Source: Longimicrobium sp. (GTDB lineage: Bacteria; Gemmatimonadota; Gemmatimonadetes; Longimicrobiales; Longimicrobiaceae). From it: a stretch of 64,000 nucleotides of DNA. This document shows positions 49,048-57,864 of the stretch, piece by piece (position 1 is the stretch's first letter; every line of letters begins with the position of its first letter). Below the pieces are notes generated by a model. That model had not been told where the DNA came from and made no database searches. It saw nothing but the letters and a program-made list of their open reading frames with translations. The position numbers and the translations under genes were made by a program. The stretch covers positions 62,001 through 126,000 of the forward strand of contig NZ_DASVSF010000060.1 in NCBI RefSeq assembly GCF_036388275.1. The letters run 5' to 3'.

Positions 49048-50913
49048 ATGAGCAAGGACTGGGACGGCTGGCTGCGGGACAAGGACTGGCAGCCGGTGGC
49101 GCCCGACGAGTTCAAGGCGCTGCCCGCGGACGAAAAGCTGCGGCGCATCCGCCACTCGTCGGCCCACGTGATGGCGACGGCGCTGCGGCACGTACGGCCC
49201 GAGGCCACGTTCGCCATCGGGCCGGCGACGGAGCACGGCTTCTTCTACGACGTGCACGTGGACTCGCCGATCACGCCGGACGAGATCGCGGCGGTGCAGG
49301 AGGGGATGAAGGGCGTGTGCAAGGAGCGGCAGCGCTTCGAGGTGGCTGTCGTCCCCCACGCCGAGGCGGTGGAGTTCTTCACGGAAAAGGGCGAGCGCTA
49401 CAAGCTCGACATCCTGGAAAAGCTGGTGGACCAGACGGTGACGTTCTACCGCAACGGCGACTTCGTGGACCTGTGCGCCGGGCCGCACGTGCCCGACACC
49501 AGCTTCTGCCAGAACGTCAAGCTGCTGACGGCCTCGCCCGCGCACTGGCGGGGCGAGCAGAACCCGTCGCTGCAGCGCATTACGGGAACGGCGTGGGACA
49601 GCCGCGACGCGCTGAAGAGCTACCTGGCGTTCGTGGAAGAGGCCAAGGCCCGCGACCACCGCGTGCTGGGGCAGGCGCTGGACCTGTTCAGCTTCCATCC
49701 CTGGGCGGCCGGCGCACTGTGGCACCCCCGCGGGCTCACGCTGCGCAACGAGCTGGGCCGCTTCTGGCGCGAGCTGCAGCCGGAATACGGGTACGTGGAG
49801 ATCCTGAACCCCGTGCTGTACAAGCCCGACCTGTTCCAGCAGTCGGGGCACTGGGAGCACTACCACGAGGACATGTACATCGTGCGCGACGCCAGCGGCG
49901 AGCCCGACATGGCGCTCAAGCCGATGAACTGCCCCGACACGATGCTGTTCTACAAGACGCGCTCGCACAGCTACCGCGACCTGCCCCTGCGCGTGGCCGA
50001 AAGCCAGATCCTTCACCGCAACGAGGTGACGGGCGCGCTCCACGGGCTGATGCGCACGCGCAGCTTCGTGCAGGACGACGCGCACATCTTCCTTACGCCC
50101 GACCAGGTGCAGGAGGAGATCCGGCAGCTGCTGGGGCTGGTGGACCGCTTCTACTCGCTGTTCGGGCTGGAGTACTCCATGAAGCTTTCCACGCGCCCCG
50201 AGAAGTACATGGGCGAGCTGGAGCAGTGGAACGCCGCCGAGGAGGCGCTCAAGGCGTCGCTGGACGCATCGGGCCGGGGATACTGGATCGACGAGGGCGA
50301 CGGCGCGTTCTACGGGCCCAAGATCGACATCAGCATCCAGGACAGCCTGGGCCGTAAGTGGCAGTGCGGCACCATCCAGCTGGACTTCCAGCTTCCCCAG
50401 CGCTTCGAGCTGGAGTACACGGCGGCGGATGGCACGCGGCAGACGCCCATCGTCGTCCACCGCGCCATTTTCGGGTCGATGGAGCGCTTCATCGGCGTGA
50501 TCGTGGAGCACTTCGCGGGGGCGTTCCCGGTGTGGCTGGCCCCCGTGCAGGCGGTGGTGCTGCCCATCTCCGACGAAAAGCAGCTGGACTACGCGCACGA
50601 GGTCACGGCGCGCCTGCGGAAGGCCGGCATCCGCGCGGAGCTTCAGCAGTACGAGTCGCTGAACTACCGCATCCGGCAGGCGGAAAAGCAGAAGGTGCCG
50701 TACATCCTCGTCCTGGGCGAGCGCGAGCAGGAGCAGGGCAGCGCCGCCGTGCGCCGCCACAAGGTCAAGGAGCAGCGCGTGGTGCCGGTGGACGAGATCG
50801 TGGCGGAGATTGCTGCGAAGGTGAACAGCCGCGAGCTGGACGTGCACCTGGCCAAGATCCAGCCCAAGTTCCAGGAGCCGGGCGACACGAGCACCACCGA
50901 CAACCCGTACTGA
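49048..50913 (+). CDS. thrS: Threonyl-tRNA synthetase lacking the TGS domain
   Basis: A 621-residue class II synthetase that charges tRNA-Thr. The editing domain begins with RHSSAHVMATAL near residue 35; catalytic-core motifs are seen as MNCPDTMLFY, RSFVQDDAHIF, and VHRAIFGSMERF (Cys, His, His zinc ligands), with the anticodon-binding domain last. The usual N-terminal TGS domain of about 60 residues is missing: the gene starts about where the editing domain begins. The GGAG before the ATG supports this start. A terminator follows the stop. Confidence 0.93.
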   Translation: MSKDWDGWLRDKDWQPVAPDEFKALPADEKLRRIRHSSAHVMATALRHVRPEATFAIGPATEHGFFYDVHVDSPITPDEIAAVQEGMKGVCKERQRFEVAVVPHAEAVEFFTEKGERYKLDILEKLVDQTVTFYRNGDFVDLCAGPHVPDTSFCQNVKLLTASPAHWRGEQNPSLQRITGTAWDSRDALKSYLAFVEEAKARDHRVLGQALDLFSFHPWAAGALWHPRGLTLRNELGRFWRELQPEYGYVEILNPVLYKPDLFQQSGHWEHYHEDMYIVRDASGEPDMALKPMNCPDTMLFYKTRSHSYRDLPLRVAESQILHRNEVTGALHGLMRTRSFVQDDAHIFLTPDQVQEEIRQLLGLVDRFYSLFGLEYSMKLSTRPEKYMGELEQWNAAEEALKASLDASGRGYWIDEGDGAFYGPKIDISIQDSLGRKWQCGTIQLDFQLPQRFELEYTAADGTRQTPIVVHRAIFGSMERFIGVIVEHFAGAFPVWLAPVQAVVLPISDEKQLDYAHEVTARLRKAGIRAELQQYESLNYRIRQAEKQKVPYILVLGEREQEQGSAAVRRHKVKEQRVVPVDEIVAEIAAKVNSRELDVHLAKIQPKFQEPGDTSTTDNPY

Positions 50914-50936
50914 TCGCGGGGGGGTGGATGAAACGG

Positions 50937-50974
50937 CGGGGCGGGCGAAGATGGATCTTCGCCCGCCCCGTTTT
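50937..50974 (+). terminator. Strong intrinsic terminator after thrS
   Basis: A 15-base perfect stem, CGGGGCGGGCGAAGA (50937-50951) with TCTTCGCCCGCCCCG (50956-50970), a TGGA loop, then TTTT. It is 23 bases after the thrS stop and just before the minus-strand small gene ends at 50994. Confidence 0.92.
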
Positions 50975-50993
50975 CCGTCCCCCGTACTGCCTC

Positions 50994-51170
50994 TCAACCG
51001 TCCAACAGCACGGGCCCGAACCGCCGATGGAACGCGGGCGCCAGGCGCCTGCAGAACTCTTCGGTGGTGCCGCCGCGGGCTTCGAAGCGCCGCATCAGCG
51101 CGCGCTGTAGCGCGAGATACGCTTCGAACCGCGTGGGCGAGGTTTCCAGGAACCGACGAACGATTTCCAT
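50994..51170 (-). CDS. Small helical protein, 58 residues
   Basis: A 58-residue basic, helical protein (MEIVRRFLETSPTRFEAYLA start, then a RFEARGGTTEEFCRRL stretch). A very good Shine-Dalgarno AAGGAGGGG precedes the ATG at 51170. The long open frame upstream on the minus strand is ignored because the ribosome site is unique to this start. Function unknown; no homologue recognised. It faces the thrS terminator. Confidence 0.6.
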   Translation of the reverse strand: MEIVRRFLETSPTRFEAYLALQRALMRRFEARGGTTEEFCRRLAPAFHRRFGPVLLDG

Positions 51171-51690
51171 AAGCCCCTCCTTTCGGCGCCGGCATGGCGC
51201 ACGCGAGCCTATACAAAGCATTCGGCGTGCCGCCCGGCGCAATCGCCAAAACTGTTGTGGATTCAAGACTTCCGCGTGGGCGCCGCCCCGCCTGTTCCCA
51301 CGCGCCGAGGCCGCTGTGGCCCGTGGGGGACACCCGTTGCGGCAATACGCGGACAGCCCGCCAGGAGTTGCAAGCTGACCGGCGTCGTGCGTTACGCAGG
51401 TGACGCCATCCGCGCGGTCATCTGATCCAATAGTTCTCGGGAAGGAAGGGGGGCCAACACAGTGGCACGCAACGTAAATCCCCACCGATCGCGTCAGCAA
51501 CAGTAGTACGCACCGAAAGCGTCAGAATGGAGGGTCTAGACGACCCCCGCGTCACGGCGATGCGAGGTGCCCGCCTGGAGCCACGCCTCGGGGTTGGCGC
51601 GATAGGAACCAAAAACGGCCAATCTTGCGCCTATGTTTACTTTGAGACTACGTTTTCCGCTCGCGATGGTGCACCCAGTCCCGATGATCG
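51171..51690. other. Intergenic region between the small gene and the TPR gene
   Basis: A 520-base gap. The left end holds the leader of the 58-residue minus-strand gene, with a TATAGG (51219 area) as a possible -10. Near the right end the promoter-like TTGCGC/TACGTT sequence precedes the TPR gene. No coding sequence with a ribosome site is seen in the middle. Confidence 0.45.
51625..51654 (+). promoter_or_regulatory. Candidate promoter of the TPR gene
   Basis: TTGCGC (51625-51630) is followed after 18 bases by TACGTT (51649-51654), 37 bases before the ATG at 51691. The AT-rich spacer stands out in this GC-rich region. Confidence 0.35.
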
Positions 51691-52947
51691 ATGCTGCTGT
51701 CACCCCGGCCGGAGCCCGCGGGGGCGCCGGCCCGGAAGGGGCGGCGTCCGATCCCACCGATCCCGGGACTTCCGCCACTCTGCGGACTCGTCTGCCTTGA
51801 CGAGCTTCCCGGCATCCTTGGACTGACTCTGTTCCAGAGGGCCGCGGACGTGGCGCTCTGGTCCGAATGCGAGCCCTCGCAACGTCTGGGGCTGTTCCGG
51901 CCGGGCGAGCCGGAATCCGCTCATGATGCTCCGTCGTCGGTGATGCCGGCCCTTGCCGCACTGGCGCACGTCGTATCACAGCCGGAGGCCGCACGGCCCG
52001 CTTACGTGTCTCAGGCGTGCACGGCGATCAGCGACTGGGCGCAGGGTGCCGGCCACGCGAGCACCGCGCTCCTGTTCGCGGAACTGGCAGCCGTCGCAGA
52101 GCCGAACAACCCGGTGGCCGCCGTGGCGACCGGACGGGCGTTGCGGGACGCGGCGCGGTACGCTAGGGCACGTCGCTGGTTCGACCGGGCCGAGCGGGTG
52201 GCGCACCTTGCGGCCGATCACCAGACCAGAGCGGATGCGTTCCTCGCGCTGGGGGTGCTGGAAGAGCGCCGGGGCAAGCTGCGCCAAGCTATGCGAATGA
52301 TGCGGCGCACCTTCCGGCTCGCCAAGCGGCACGGGCTAGCCGACATCGGCGGGCACGCACACCAGAACGCAGTTGCGATCTGTGGGCAGACACACCGGTT
52401 CGCTGAGGCTCAGGCGCACGCTGAGGCGGCCGTGACGCTGTACGGCCCGGGCCACTCGCATCTGCCCGCTCTCGCCCAAGACATTTCGCGACTGTGGTGC
52501 GAGCAGGGGTACTTCGATGCCGCCCTTCCGGTTCTCGAAGCCGCTCTGGCGGCCATGATCGATCCCGACCAGCGGTACATAGTGACTGCGAACCTCGCCC
52601 GTGCTGCTGCCGGTGTGGGCGATAGGGACCTGTTCCTGCGGGTCTGGCGTGAACTGGAACAGCTCGACGCCCCGGCCACCTGGCGGTTCGCAGCAGACGC
52701 CTTGGTGGGGCTGGGTGAGGGCGCGATGATGTTGGGGTTTGCCGTGGCTGCCCGCGATCTTGCCGTGAAGGGGCTCACGGTTGCGCGGGATCGTGGCGAG
52801 AGCGTGACGGCGGCCGAAGCCGAGGACTTGATTTTCCGGCTGCCCCAAGGTCAGCCCGTGGCACCGCGAAAGCCGCCCCCCGATCGAGAGTTACTGCTTG
52901 CAGCCCGGCTCGTGAGGATGCTGACCGAAGCCGCCGCCCCGCGCTGA
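51691..52947 (+). CDS. Tetratricopeptide-repeat protein
   Basis: A 418-residue protein with repeated TPR-type helix pairs, for example ALRDAARYARARRWFDRAER and then HQTRADAFLALGVLEERRGK, with others in the second half. The N-terminal 60 residues (LVCLDELPGILGLTLFQRAA) are not TPR-like and may be a signalling or DNA-binding part. Proteins like this in other phyla sense secreted peptides (Rap-type). It is convergent with a 70-residue lipoprotein gene, which may be its ligand. A strong terminator separates the two. Confidence 0.75.
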   Translation: MLLSPRPEPAGAPARKGRRPIPPIPGLPPLCGLVCLDELPGILGLTLFQRAADVALWSECEPSQRLGLFRPGEPESAHDAPSSVMPALAALAHVVSQPEAARPAYVSQACTAISDWAQGAGHASTALLFAELAAVAEPNNPVAAVATGRALRDAARYARARRWFDRAERVAHLAADHQTRADAFLALGVLEERRGKLRQAMRMMRRTFRLAKRHGLADIGGHAHQNAVAICGQTHRFAEAQAHAEAAVTLYGPGHSHLPALAQDISRLWCEQGYFDAALPVLEAALAAMIDPDQRYIVTANLARAAAGVGDRDLFLRVWRELEQLDAPATWRFAADALVGLGEGAMMLGFAVAARDLAVKGLTVARDRGESVTAAEAEDLIFRLPQGQPVAPRKPPPDRELLLAARLVRMLTEAAAPR

Positions 52948-52968
52948 TGACGCGGGGCGGTTTTTTTT
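52934..52968 (+). terminator. Intrinsic terminator after the TPR gene
   Basis: CCGCCCCGCG (52934-52943) and CGCGGGGCGG (52951-52960) with a seven-base loop that contains the stop codon region, then eight T (52961-52968). It ends the TPR gene and precedes the stop of the convergent small lipoprotein. Confidence 0.95.
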
Positions 52969-52973
52969 GCCCG

Positions 52974-53186
52974 TCAGCCCGCACCGATGTACCCGCCGCC
53001 CCTTTGCGTGCCCGTGGTGTCCGTCGCCGTCGTGCTGGTCGTTGTCGTATTCGATTCCAGCGAGTCCGGTTCCACCGCGTTGGATCGGGCCGCCGCGCCG
53101 GGTGCTTCCCGGTCCGGGGCCGTCGCGGTGTGCGAGCAGCCGGCCACGGCGAGCGCCGCCACCAAGGTGAGGGCTCTACGAAGCAT
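52974..53186 (-). CDS. Small lipoprotein with Gly-rich C-terminus
   Basis: A 70-residue lipoprotein (VAGC, Cys17) with a low-complexity Thr/Ser-rich middle and the C-terminal GGGYIGAG. An AGGAG ribosome site precedes the ATG at 53186. It is likely anchored outside the cytoplasm, with a protruding flexible tail; proteolytic release of the tail would give a short peptide, a speculation. Convergent with the TPR gene at 51691..52947. No homologue is recognised by sequence alone. Confidence 0.7.
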   Translation of the reverse strand: MLRRALTLVAALAVAGCSHTATAPDREAPGAAARSNAVEPDSLESNTTTTSTTATDTTGTQRGGGYIGAG

Positions 53187-53491
53187 CGTGTTTCTCCTGC
53201 CTTTTCCGGTGAATTGATGACCTTCCGGCTCCAAACTAAACCCGCCGCCCACATTACGCCACAGTAGAGAAACCCCAAACGACATGCTGTCACTGCGGCG
53301 CGTGGAGGCTGCGTTACACAGGCTCACGAACCCCCAATAGACCGCTCTTATCCGGAACCAAAAGCCGGCCAGGGCTGTGTTTTGGCGTGTAATTGTCGTG
53401 GCTCCGAACCTCGTCTATGGTTCATTCCGTCGGGGCGGAGCTACACAACAACCGCCATTCCAATCAAAGCCACCCACCACGGGAAAGTCGA
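53187..53491. other. Intergenic region with divergent promoters
   Basis: A 305-base gap between the minus-strand small lipoprotein and a plus-strand hypothetical gene. The right half has a good plus-strand promoter match (53393..53421). A minus-strand promoter for the small lipoprotein is expected but not clearly seen. No open frame with a ribosome site is present. Confidence 0.5.
53393..53421 (+). promoter_or_regulatory. Candidate promoter of the 53492 gene
   Basis: TTGTCG (53393-53398), a 17-base spacer, then TATGGT (53416-53421). It lies about 70 bases before the ATG at 53492. Confidence 0.5.
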
Positions 53492-53986
53492 ATGTCCATC
53501 CGAGAACCAATCCCGGTCGGGTCCGAGTTCGGCGAATCCCCGCAGACGCTATGGGAACTGTTGGTCGATGTGGAGTTCGACCCGGCGCAGACAGCGGATG
53601 CGATGGCCGAGCAGCAGCGTGCGTTTTGGGACCACATCATCGAGGCTGTTGAAGCGGCTGGGACGGCGGGAGAAGTTCAGGTAGAGGTGGTAGAAGTCCG
53701 GGGACGCGGGAAGACGACACCGTTATTCCCCATGGTGGTAGGCAGCGCGCGCTACACGTCTGCGCTGGACATCATTGAGGTCGTAGAGCGTCTGTGTCAG
53801 GATCAGACGCAGCTGGGCTCCGTCGCATACGATGCGGCGGGCCGCGCTTACGAACTCGACGTTGAGATCTGCTTTCGACGCATCCCGGAGAATGACGGGC
53901 AACGCCGGGCAGAGTTGCCCCGTCCGAGCGAGGTTGGGGCAGTTGATCGCAGACGCGGAGGCCGGGGCTCTGTGCCCTTGCATTGA
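53492..53986 (+). CDS. Hypothetical soluble protein
   Basis: A 164-residue acidic protein. Pattern: an N-terminal ESPQTLWELLVDVEFDPAQT, then a helix AEQQRAFWDHIIEAVEAA, and an alternating strand at VQVEVVEVRGRGKTT. The C-terminal 20 residues are Arg/Gly-rich and may be read past the real end. No family is recognised. It has its own promoter-like sequence and no operon partner. Confidence 0.6.
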   Translation: MSIREPIPVGSEFGESPQTLWELLVDVEFDPAQTADAMAEQQRAFWDHIIEAVEAAGTAGEVQVEVVEVRGRGKTTPLFPMVVGSARYTSALDIIEVVERLCQDQTQLGSVAYDAAGRAYELDVEICFRRIPENDGQRRAELPRPSEVGAVDRRRGGRGSVPLH

Positions 53987-54210
53987 CGGGTGGATGCTGA
54001 GCACCTCCCGCGCGCAATGTGCGTCCGCTTCCTGTCGCTACCGGGAACGCCGTCACAGTTGAGCGGCGGCGTTGACCGATCATCCCACCCGCACTACTTT
54101 GCGCATCCTTCCCCATTGCGCCGCACCCTCGTTCACGCCGCTGCAACGCGTCGTGGCCCGCGTCTGAATCGCGCGCGGCGCGCATCCCCGTCCCTTGTCC
54201 GGGCATCCCC

Positions 54211-56391
54211 ATGTCCAGCTCCGCCGTCCTGTCTCCTGGCCTGGTCGTCGCCGGCCGCTACCGCATCGAAGAAACGCTTGCCGGCGAGGGGAGCGCCGCC
54301 CTGCTGCGCGCCACCGACACGCGCGCCGAGCGCGGGGTGGCGCTGCGCATGCTCCCGCTGGCCGGCGGGGACGATGGCGAGCGCTGCACACGGCAGGGCA
54401 AGCTGGCGGCGCGGCTGACGCACCCGAACCTGGCGCGCGTGCTGGATTTCGGGACGGACGAGGCGGCCGGGGTGCGGTATGTGGCGGCGGAGCTCGGCGC
54501 GGGGGGAACGCTGGCCGCCCTGCTGGCTCAGCGCGGCGCGCCGCCGCTGCCGCTCGGATTGCGGATGCTGCAGGAGGCCGCGGCCGGGCTGGCGGCGGCG
54601 CACGCCGCCGGGGCGGTGCACGGCGATCTGCACCCCGGGATGCTGTGGCTTTCGCGCGGGGGCGGGAAACTGCGCGTGGAGGTGCTGGGGCTGGGGATGG
54701 ACCCCGCCGGGGCGCCGCCCGCGCGCGCGACCGCCCGCTACTGCTCGCCCGAGCGGCTGCGGCGCGCCCGCGACCTGGCCCCTGCGGCCGACGTGTTCAG
54801 CTTGGGCGCCATCGCCTACGAGGTGCTGGCCGGGCTGCCCGCCGATTGGATGAGCCTGCTGGTCTCCATGGCCAAGGGTCAGCCCGCCGTGGTGCCGTCG
54901 CTCCTGACGGTCAAGCCTGACCTGCCGCCGGAGCTGGCGGATGCCGTGCTGCGCGCCGTGTCGTCCACGCCGGCGGACCGCTGGTGCGACGCGGGCGAGT
55001 TCGCGGCCGCACTCGCCGTGCCTCTCGCCGTCACGGCCGCGCCCGCGCCGACGATCATCCCGCTCGCGATCAACGTCGTCCGGGAGCCCGCGCAGGAGGC
55101 CCGCGCCCAGGCTGAGCCCCCGCGATCCATCCCGCTCGCCGTACCCATCGTGGCGGCTCCGGCGGACGTGCTCCCCGCGCCCGCCGAGATCGCCACAGTC
55201 GCGGAGACTCTGCCGATCCTGGAGATCGCCCCGGAAACTGCTCCGCTGGAGATCATCCACGCGGAAGCTTCGGCACTTGCGGAGATCGCTCCGGCTGCGG
55301 AAATCGAACTGACCCTGATCGACGAAGAGGACGAGGTCCCGACGCTGCCGGCTATCGCGACGGTCGCGGAGCCTGCAGTCCCGTCCACCGGGCTGGAGGT
55401 GGTTGAGGAAGACGAGGCGTCGGCGCAGTCGGTTCCTTTCGGCCAGCTCGCCCTTGTTCCGGCGTCGGAGCCCATGGTGCCGGAGCGGGCGGACACGATG
55501 GCACCGCAGGCGACGTACGGTGCTACGCAGGGCGTGCCGGTGACCCCGATCGTGCGATACGGCCGTCGCAAGCCGAGCGCACAGCCGGCGGGGGGACACC
55601 GCGGGCTGATCGCTGCCGGGGTGGTGCTCGCGGTGCTGGTCGCGGGTGGCGGACTGGTGGCGAAGACGGCCATCGGCGGTTCGTCCACGGATGCCGCCGC
55701 GGCGCGTCTCGCCTCGCCCTCACTGGTGACTGCTTCGCCCGCCGCGTCCACGTCCGCTCCGTCCACGGAGGCTGCTGCGCCGGTGCCCGAGGAGCCGAGG
55801 ACCACGGCGAAGCCCGCCACGGCGGCGGCCGACGAGGAGCGCCGCCGCGCGGAGGAAAAGCAGAAGCAGGACCAGCTTCGTCGCGACCAGCAGCGGCGAG
55901 CCGATTCCATCCGCGCCGCCCAGCTCGCGTCGGCACGGCAGCCCCCGGCGCAGGCGGCGCCTGCCCTGATTCAGCCGCCCAGCCCGGCGGAGAACCACCC
56001 GGCGCCGCAGGTGGCGGTGGCGCCTCCGCCCGCGGCAGCGGCCCCGGCGCCGGCCGCGCCCGCCCGTTCACGCGTGGACCCGTCGCGCGTGTACCGTGCG
56101 GGCGAGTTGGACGTGGCGCCGGCGCTCGCCAACCGCGCCGACTTCGGCCGCGTGGTCGCCCGCAACTACCCGTCGTCAGCATCGGGCGCGGGGAACGCGG
56201 TGGTGCAGTTCGTCGTGCTGCCGAACGGAACGGTGGACCGCTCGTCCATCCGCGTGCTCGAGGTGTCGGACCCGGTCTTCCGCCGTGCCGCTACCGCGGC
56301 TGCGGGTGCCGCCCGGTTTACCCCGGCCCGTGTGGATGGGCAGCCCGTCCGGGCCTCGGTGTCCATCCCGCTCACCTGGAATCAGAACTAA
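54211..56391 (+). CDS. Pseudokinase-like protein with TonB C-terminal domain
   Basis: A 726-residue protein. The N-terminal 270 residues have the fold of a serine/threonine kinase (GRYRIEETLAGEGSAALLRA; PEN-type SPERLRRARDLA), but key residues are changed: Arg46 stands for the VAIK Lys, HGD replaces HRD (Asp139 stays), Met144 for the Asn, and GLG (160-162) for DFG. Residues 270-460 are Pro/Ala/Glu-rich, a membrane helix is at 465-487, a charged coiled part at about 540-575, and a TonB-like C-terminal domain covers 640-726. It would place a degenerate kinase in the cytosol and a TonB domain in the periplasm. Confidence 0.82.
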   Translation: MSSSAVLSPGLVVAGRYRIEETLAGEGSAALLRATDTRAERGVALRMLPLAGGDDGERCTRQGKLAARLTHPNLARVLDFGTDEAAGVRYVAAELGAGGTLAALLAQRGAPPLPLGLRMLQEAAAGLAAAHAAGAVHGDLHPGMLWLSRGGGKLRVEVLGLGMDPAGAPPARATARYCSPERLRRARDLAPAADVFSLGAIAYEVLAGLPADWMSLLVSMAKGQPAVVPSLLTVKPDLPPELADAVLRAVSSTPADRWCDAGEFAAALAVPLAVTAAPAPTIIPLAINVVREPAQEARAQAEPPRSIPLAVPIVAAPADVLPAPAEIATVAETLPILEIAPETAPLEIIHAEASALAEIAPAAEIELTLIDEEDEVPTLPAIATVAEPAVPSTGLEVVEEDEASAQSVPFGQLALVPASEPMVPERADTMAPQATYGATQGVPVTPIVRYGRRKPSAQPAGGHRGLIAAGVVLAVLVAGGGLVAKTAIGGSSTDAAAARLASPSLVTASPAASTSAPSTEAAAPVPEEPRTTAKPATAAADEERRRAEEKQKQDQLRRDQQRRADSIRAAQLASARQPPAQAAPALIQPPSPAENHPAPQVAVAPPPAAAAPAPAAPARSRVDPSRVYRAGELDVAPALANRADFGRVVARNYPSSASGAGNAVVQFVVLPNGTVDRSSIRVLEVSDPVFRRAATAAAGAARFTPARVDGQPVRASVSIPLTWNQN

Positions 56392-56415
56392 AGCGGCCAC
56401 ACGGACTCAGATCGA

Positions 56416-56449
56416 GAACGCCCCGGCCAGGTTACCGGCCAGGGCGTTC
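56416..56449. terminator. Bidirectional terminator-like hairpin
   Basis: GAACGCCCCGGCC and GGCCAGGGCGTTC form an imperfect stem of about 12 pairs with a seven-base loop between the stops of the kinase-TonB gene (56391) and the AttH-like gene (56455). There is no T-tract on the plus strand. Confidence 0.5.
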
Positions 56450-56454
56450 GCATA

Positions 56455-57864
56455 TCAGTCGACGTAGGTTTCGAAGAACCCGGGCAATCGCCCCAGCGTC
56501 TCGCCGCGCACCTCCACCGTCGCCATCCCGCGCATCTGCACGAACCAGCGGCGGGACGGACGCGCCATATCGGTGACGTGCACCGCGCTGACGTCCACCA
56601 TCACGCGCATCCCCTGCCGAGCATCGTCGAACGTGAACCGGCGGGGAACGCGGATGGCGCGCCCGCCAGCCTGGACGGTCTGCCACTCCGCTACCTGCAT
56701 CTCGCCAGGGCGATAGACGCCGCGCACGCCCCGTCCGTCCACCAGGTACGCGAACAGCCCCCCTGGCGACGCGGAGCCGCCCCGGACCACGCCGTACAGC
56801 AGCGACAGGTCGGCGTTGGACGCAGAGCCCCACTCCCACGAAACGTCGCGCCACACCCCCCAGTTGTGGTCGTGGTACGCCTGCGCCCCGCGGACGGCGC
56901 GGCAGGTAGGAAGGCAGACGGTACCCTCGGCCGTGGCGTAGAGCGCGGGCGTCACGTAGCCGGACACCAGCTCCGCCCCGCCGATGTCCGTGGGCGGAAA
57001 GTAGCGGCGCGGGGCGGGGGAGACGCGCAGGTCCACGCGGACGCCTTCCGCATCCGCCACCACGTGGTATCCATCCTCCCCCAGCCGCACGAACGCGCGG
57101 TCGCCGAAGCGCAGGTCGGGCCCCGTGGTGTCGAAGCGCACCTGCTCGCCGGGCAAGTCGCGCGTCAGCGAGCGATGGGTGCCATCCGGCTCGCGCACGG
57201 TCAGCAAAATGCGCCCGCCCCAGCGGCCGGGCACGCCCACCTCGCCCGCCACCATCAGCGTCACGTACATCCACCGCGCATCGTCCAGCACCACGTTGAA
57301 GTAGTGCCATTCCGCCCAGGTGCTGTCGCGAACGGGAGGAACGTGAAAGCGGTCGATCTCCCGCAGCAGTTCGGTCTGTGTCGGGTTCAGCCAGCGGCGG
57401 TCGGCGTCGGAGTCTTCCCAGCGGCCGGAGAGCAGCGTGGGAGCCGCCCCGGCGGCCCTCACTCGCGAGGGGATCTCGCCGCCGGCGATGGCGGGGAGGC
57501 GCCGATCGCCCACGAACAGCTCCACCTGCTTTCCGTCCAGGACGGGGCTGGCGGCTGCCACGCCGAACTGCTCGCGCCCGCGGGGCGATTCGAACACGTT
57601 GCGGTGAAGGAAGCGCGCGTGGTCGATGCCCAGGAACAGGGATGAGACGCCGCCCGCCTTGAGCATCTCGGCGCTGATCCCCGCGGGCACGACCACGACG
57701 TCGCCGCCGCCCACCAGCTCGCGGTCGCGCGCCTGCTCCAGCATGGCCTCGCCCACGGCGAGGAGAACGACCATCACCGACACGCCCAGCGCGTAGCCGC
57801 CCAGCAGAAAGAGCGCGCGCCCGGGGCGGTTGCGAAGCTCCGCGAGCGCCAGGCGCAGGATCAC
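56455..57864 (-). CDS. AttH/CrtC-like protein fused to a permease-like N-terminus
   Basis: A 469-residue protein with an N-terminal membrane segment (residues 16-40, in the style of an FtsX permease start with LALAELRNRPGRALFLLGG) and then an AttH/CrtC (lipocalin-like) domain from about residue 150. Domain hallmarks are the AEWHYFN and YHDHNWG (330-336) motifs. AttH is the exported partner of the AttEFG ABC exporter first described in Agrobacterium. Here it overlaps the ATPase gene by four bases (ATGA), so it belongs to the same operon. The fusion with a permease-like anchor is unusual. Confidence 0.85.
   Translation of the reverse strand: MILRLALAELRNRPGRALFLLGGYALGVSVMVVLLAVGEAMLEQARDRELVGGGDVVVVPAGISAEMLKAGGVSSLFLGIDHARFLHRNVFESPRGREQFGVAAASPVLDGKQVELFVGDRRLPAIAGGEIPSRVRAAGAAPTLLSGRWEDSDADRRWLNPTQTELLREIDRFHVPPVRDSTWAEWHYFNVVLDDARWMYVTLMVAGEVGVPGRWGGRILLTVREPDGTHRSLTRDLPGEQVRFDTTGPDLRFGDRAFVRLGEDGYHVVADAEGVRVDLRVSPAPRRYFPPTDIGGAELVSGYVTPALYATAEGTVCLPTCRAVRGAQAYHDHNWGVWRDVSWEWGSASNADLSLLYGVVRGGSASPGGLFAYLVDGRGVRGVYRPGEMQVAEWQTVQAGGRAIRVPRRFTFDDARQGMRVMVDVSAVHVTDMARPSRRWFVQMRGMATVEVRGETLGRLPGFFETYVD

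Noticed and set aside
48937..51345. 802-codon open frame antisense to thrS
   Set aside because: Same reason: thrS is unmistakable and the antisense frame lacks a ribosome site and has biased composition.
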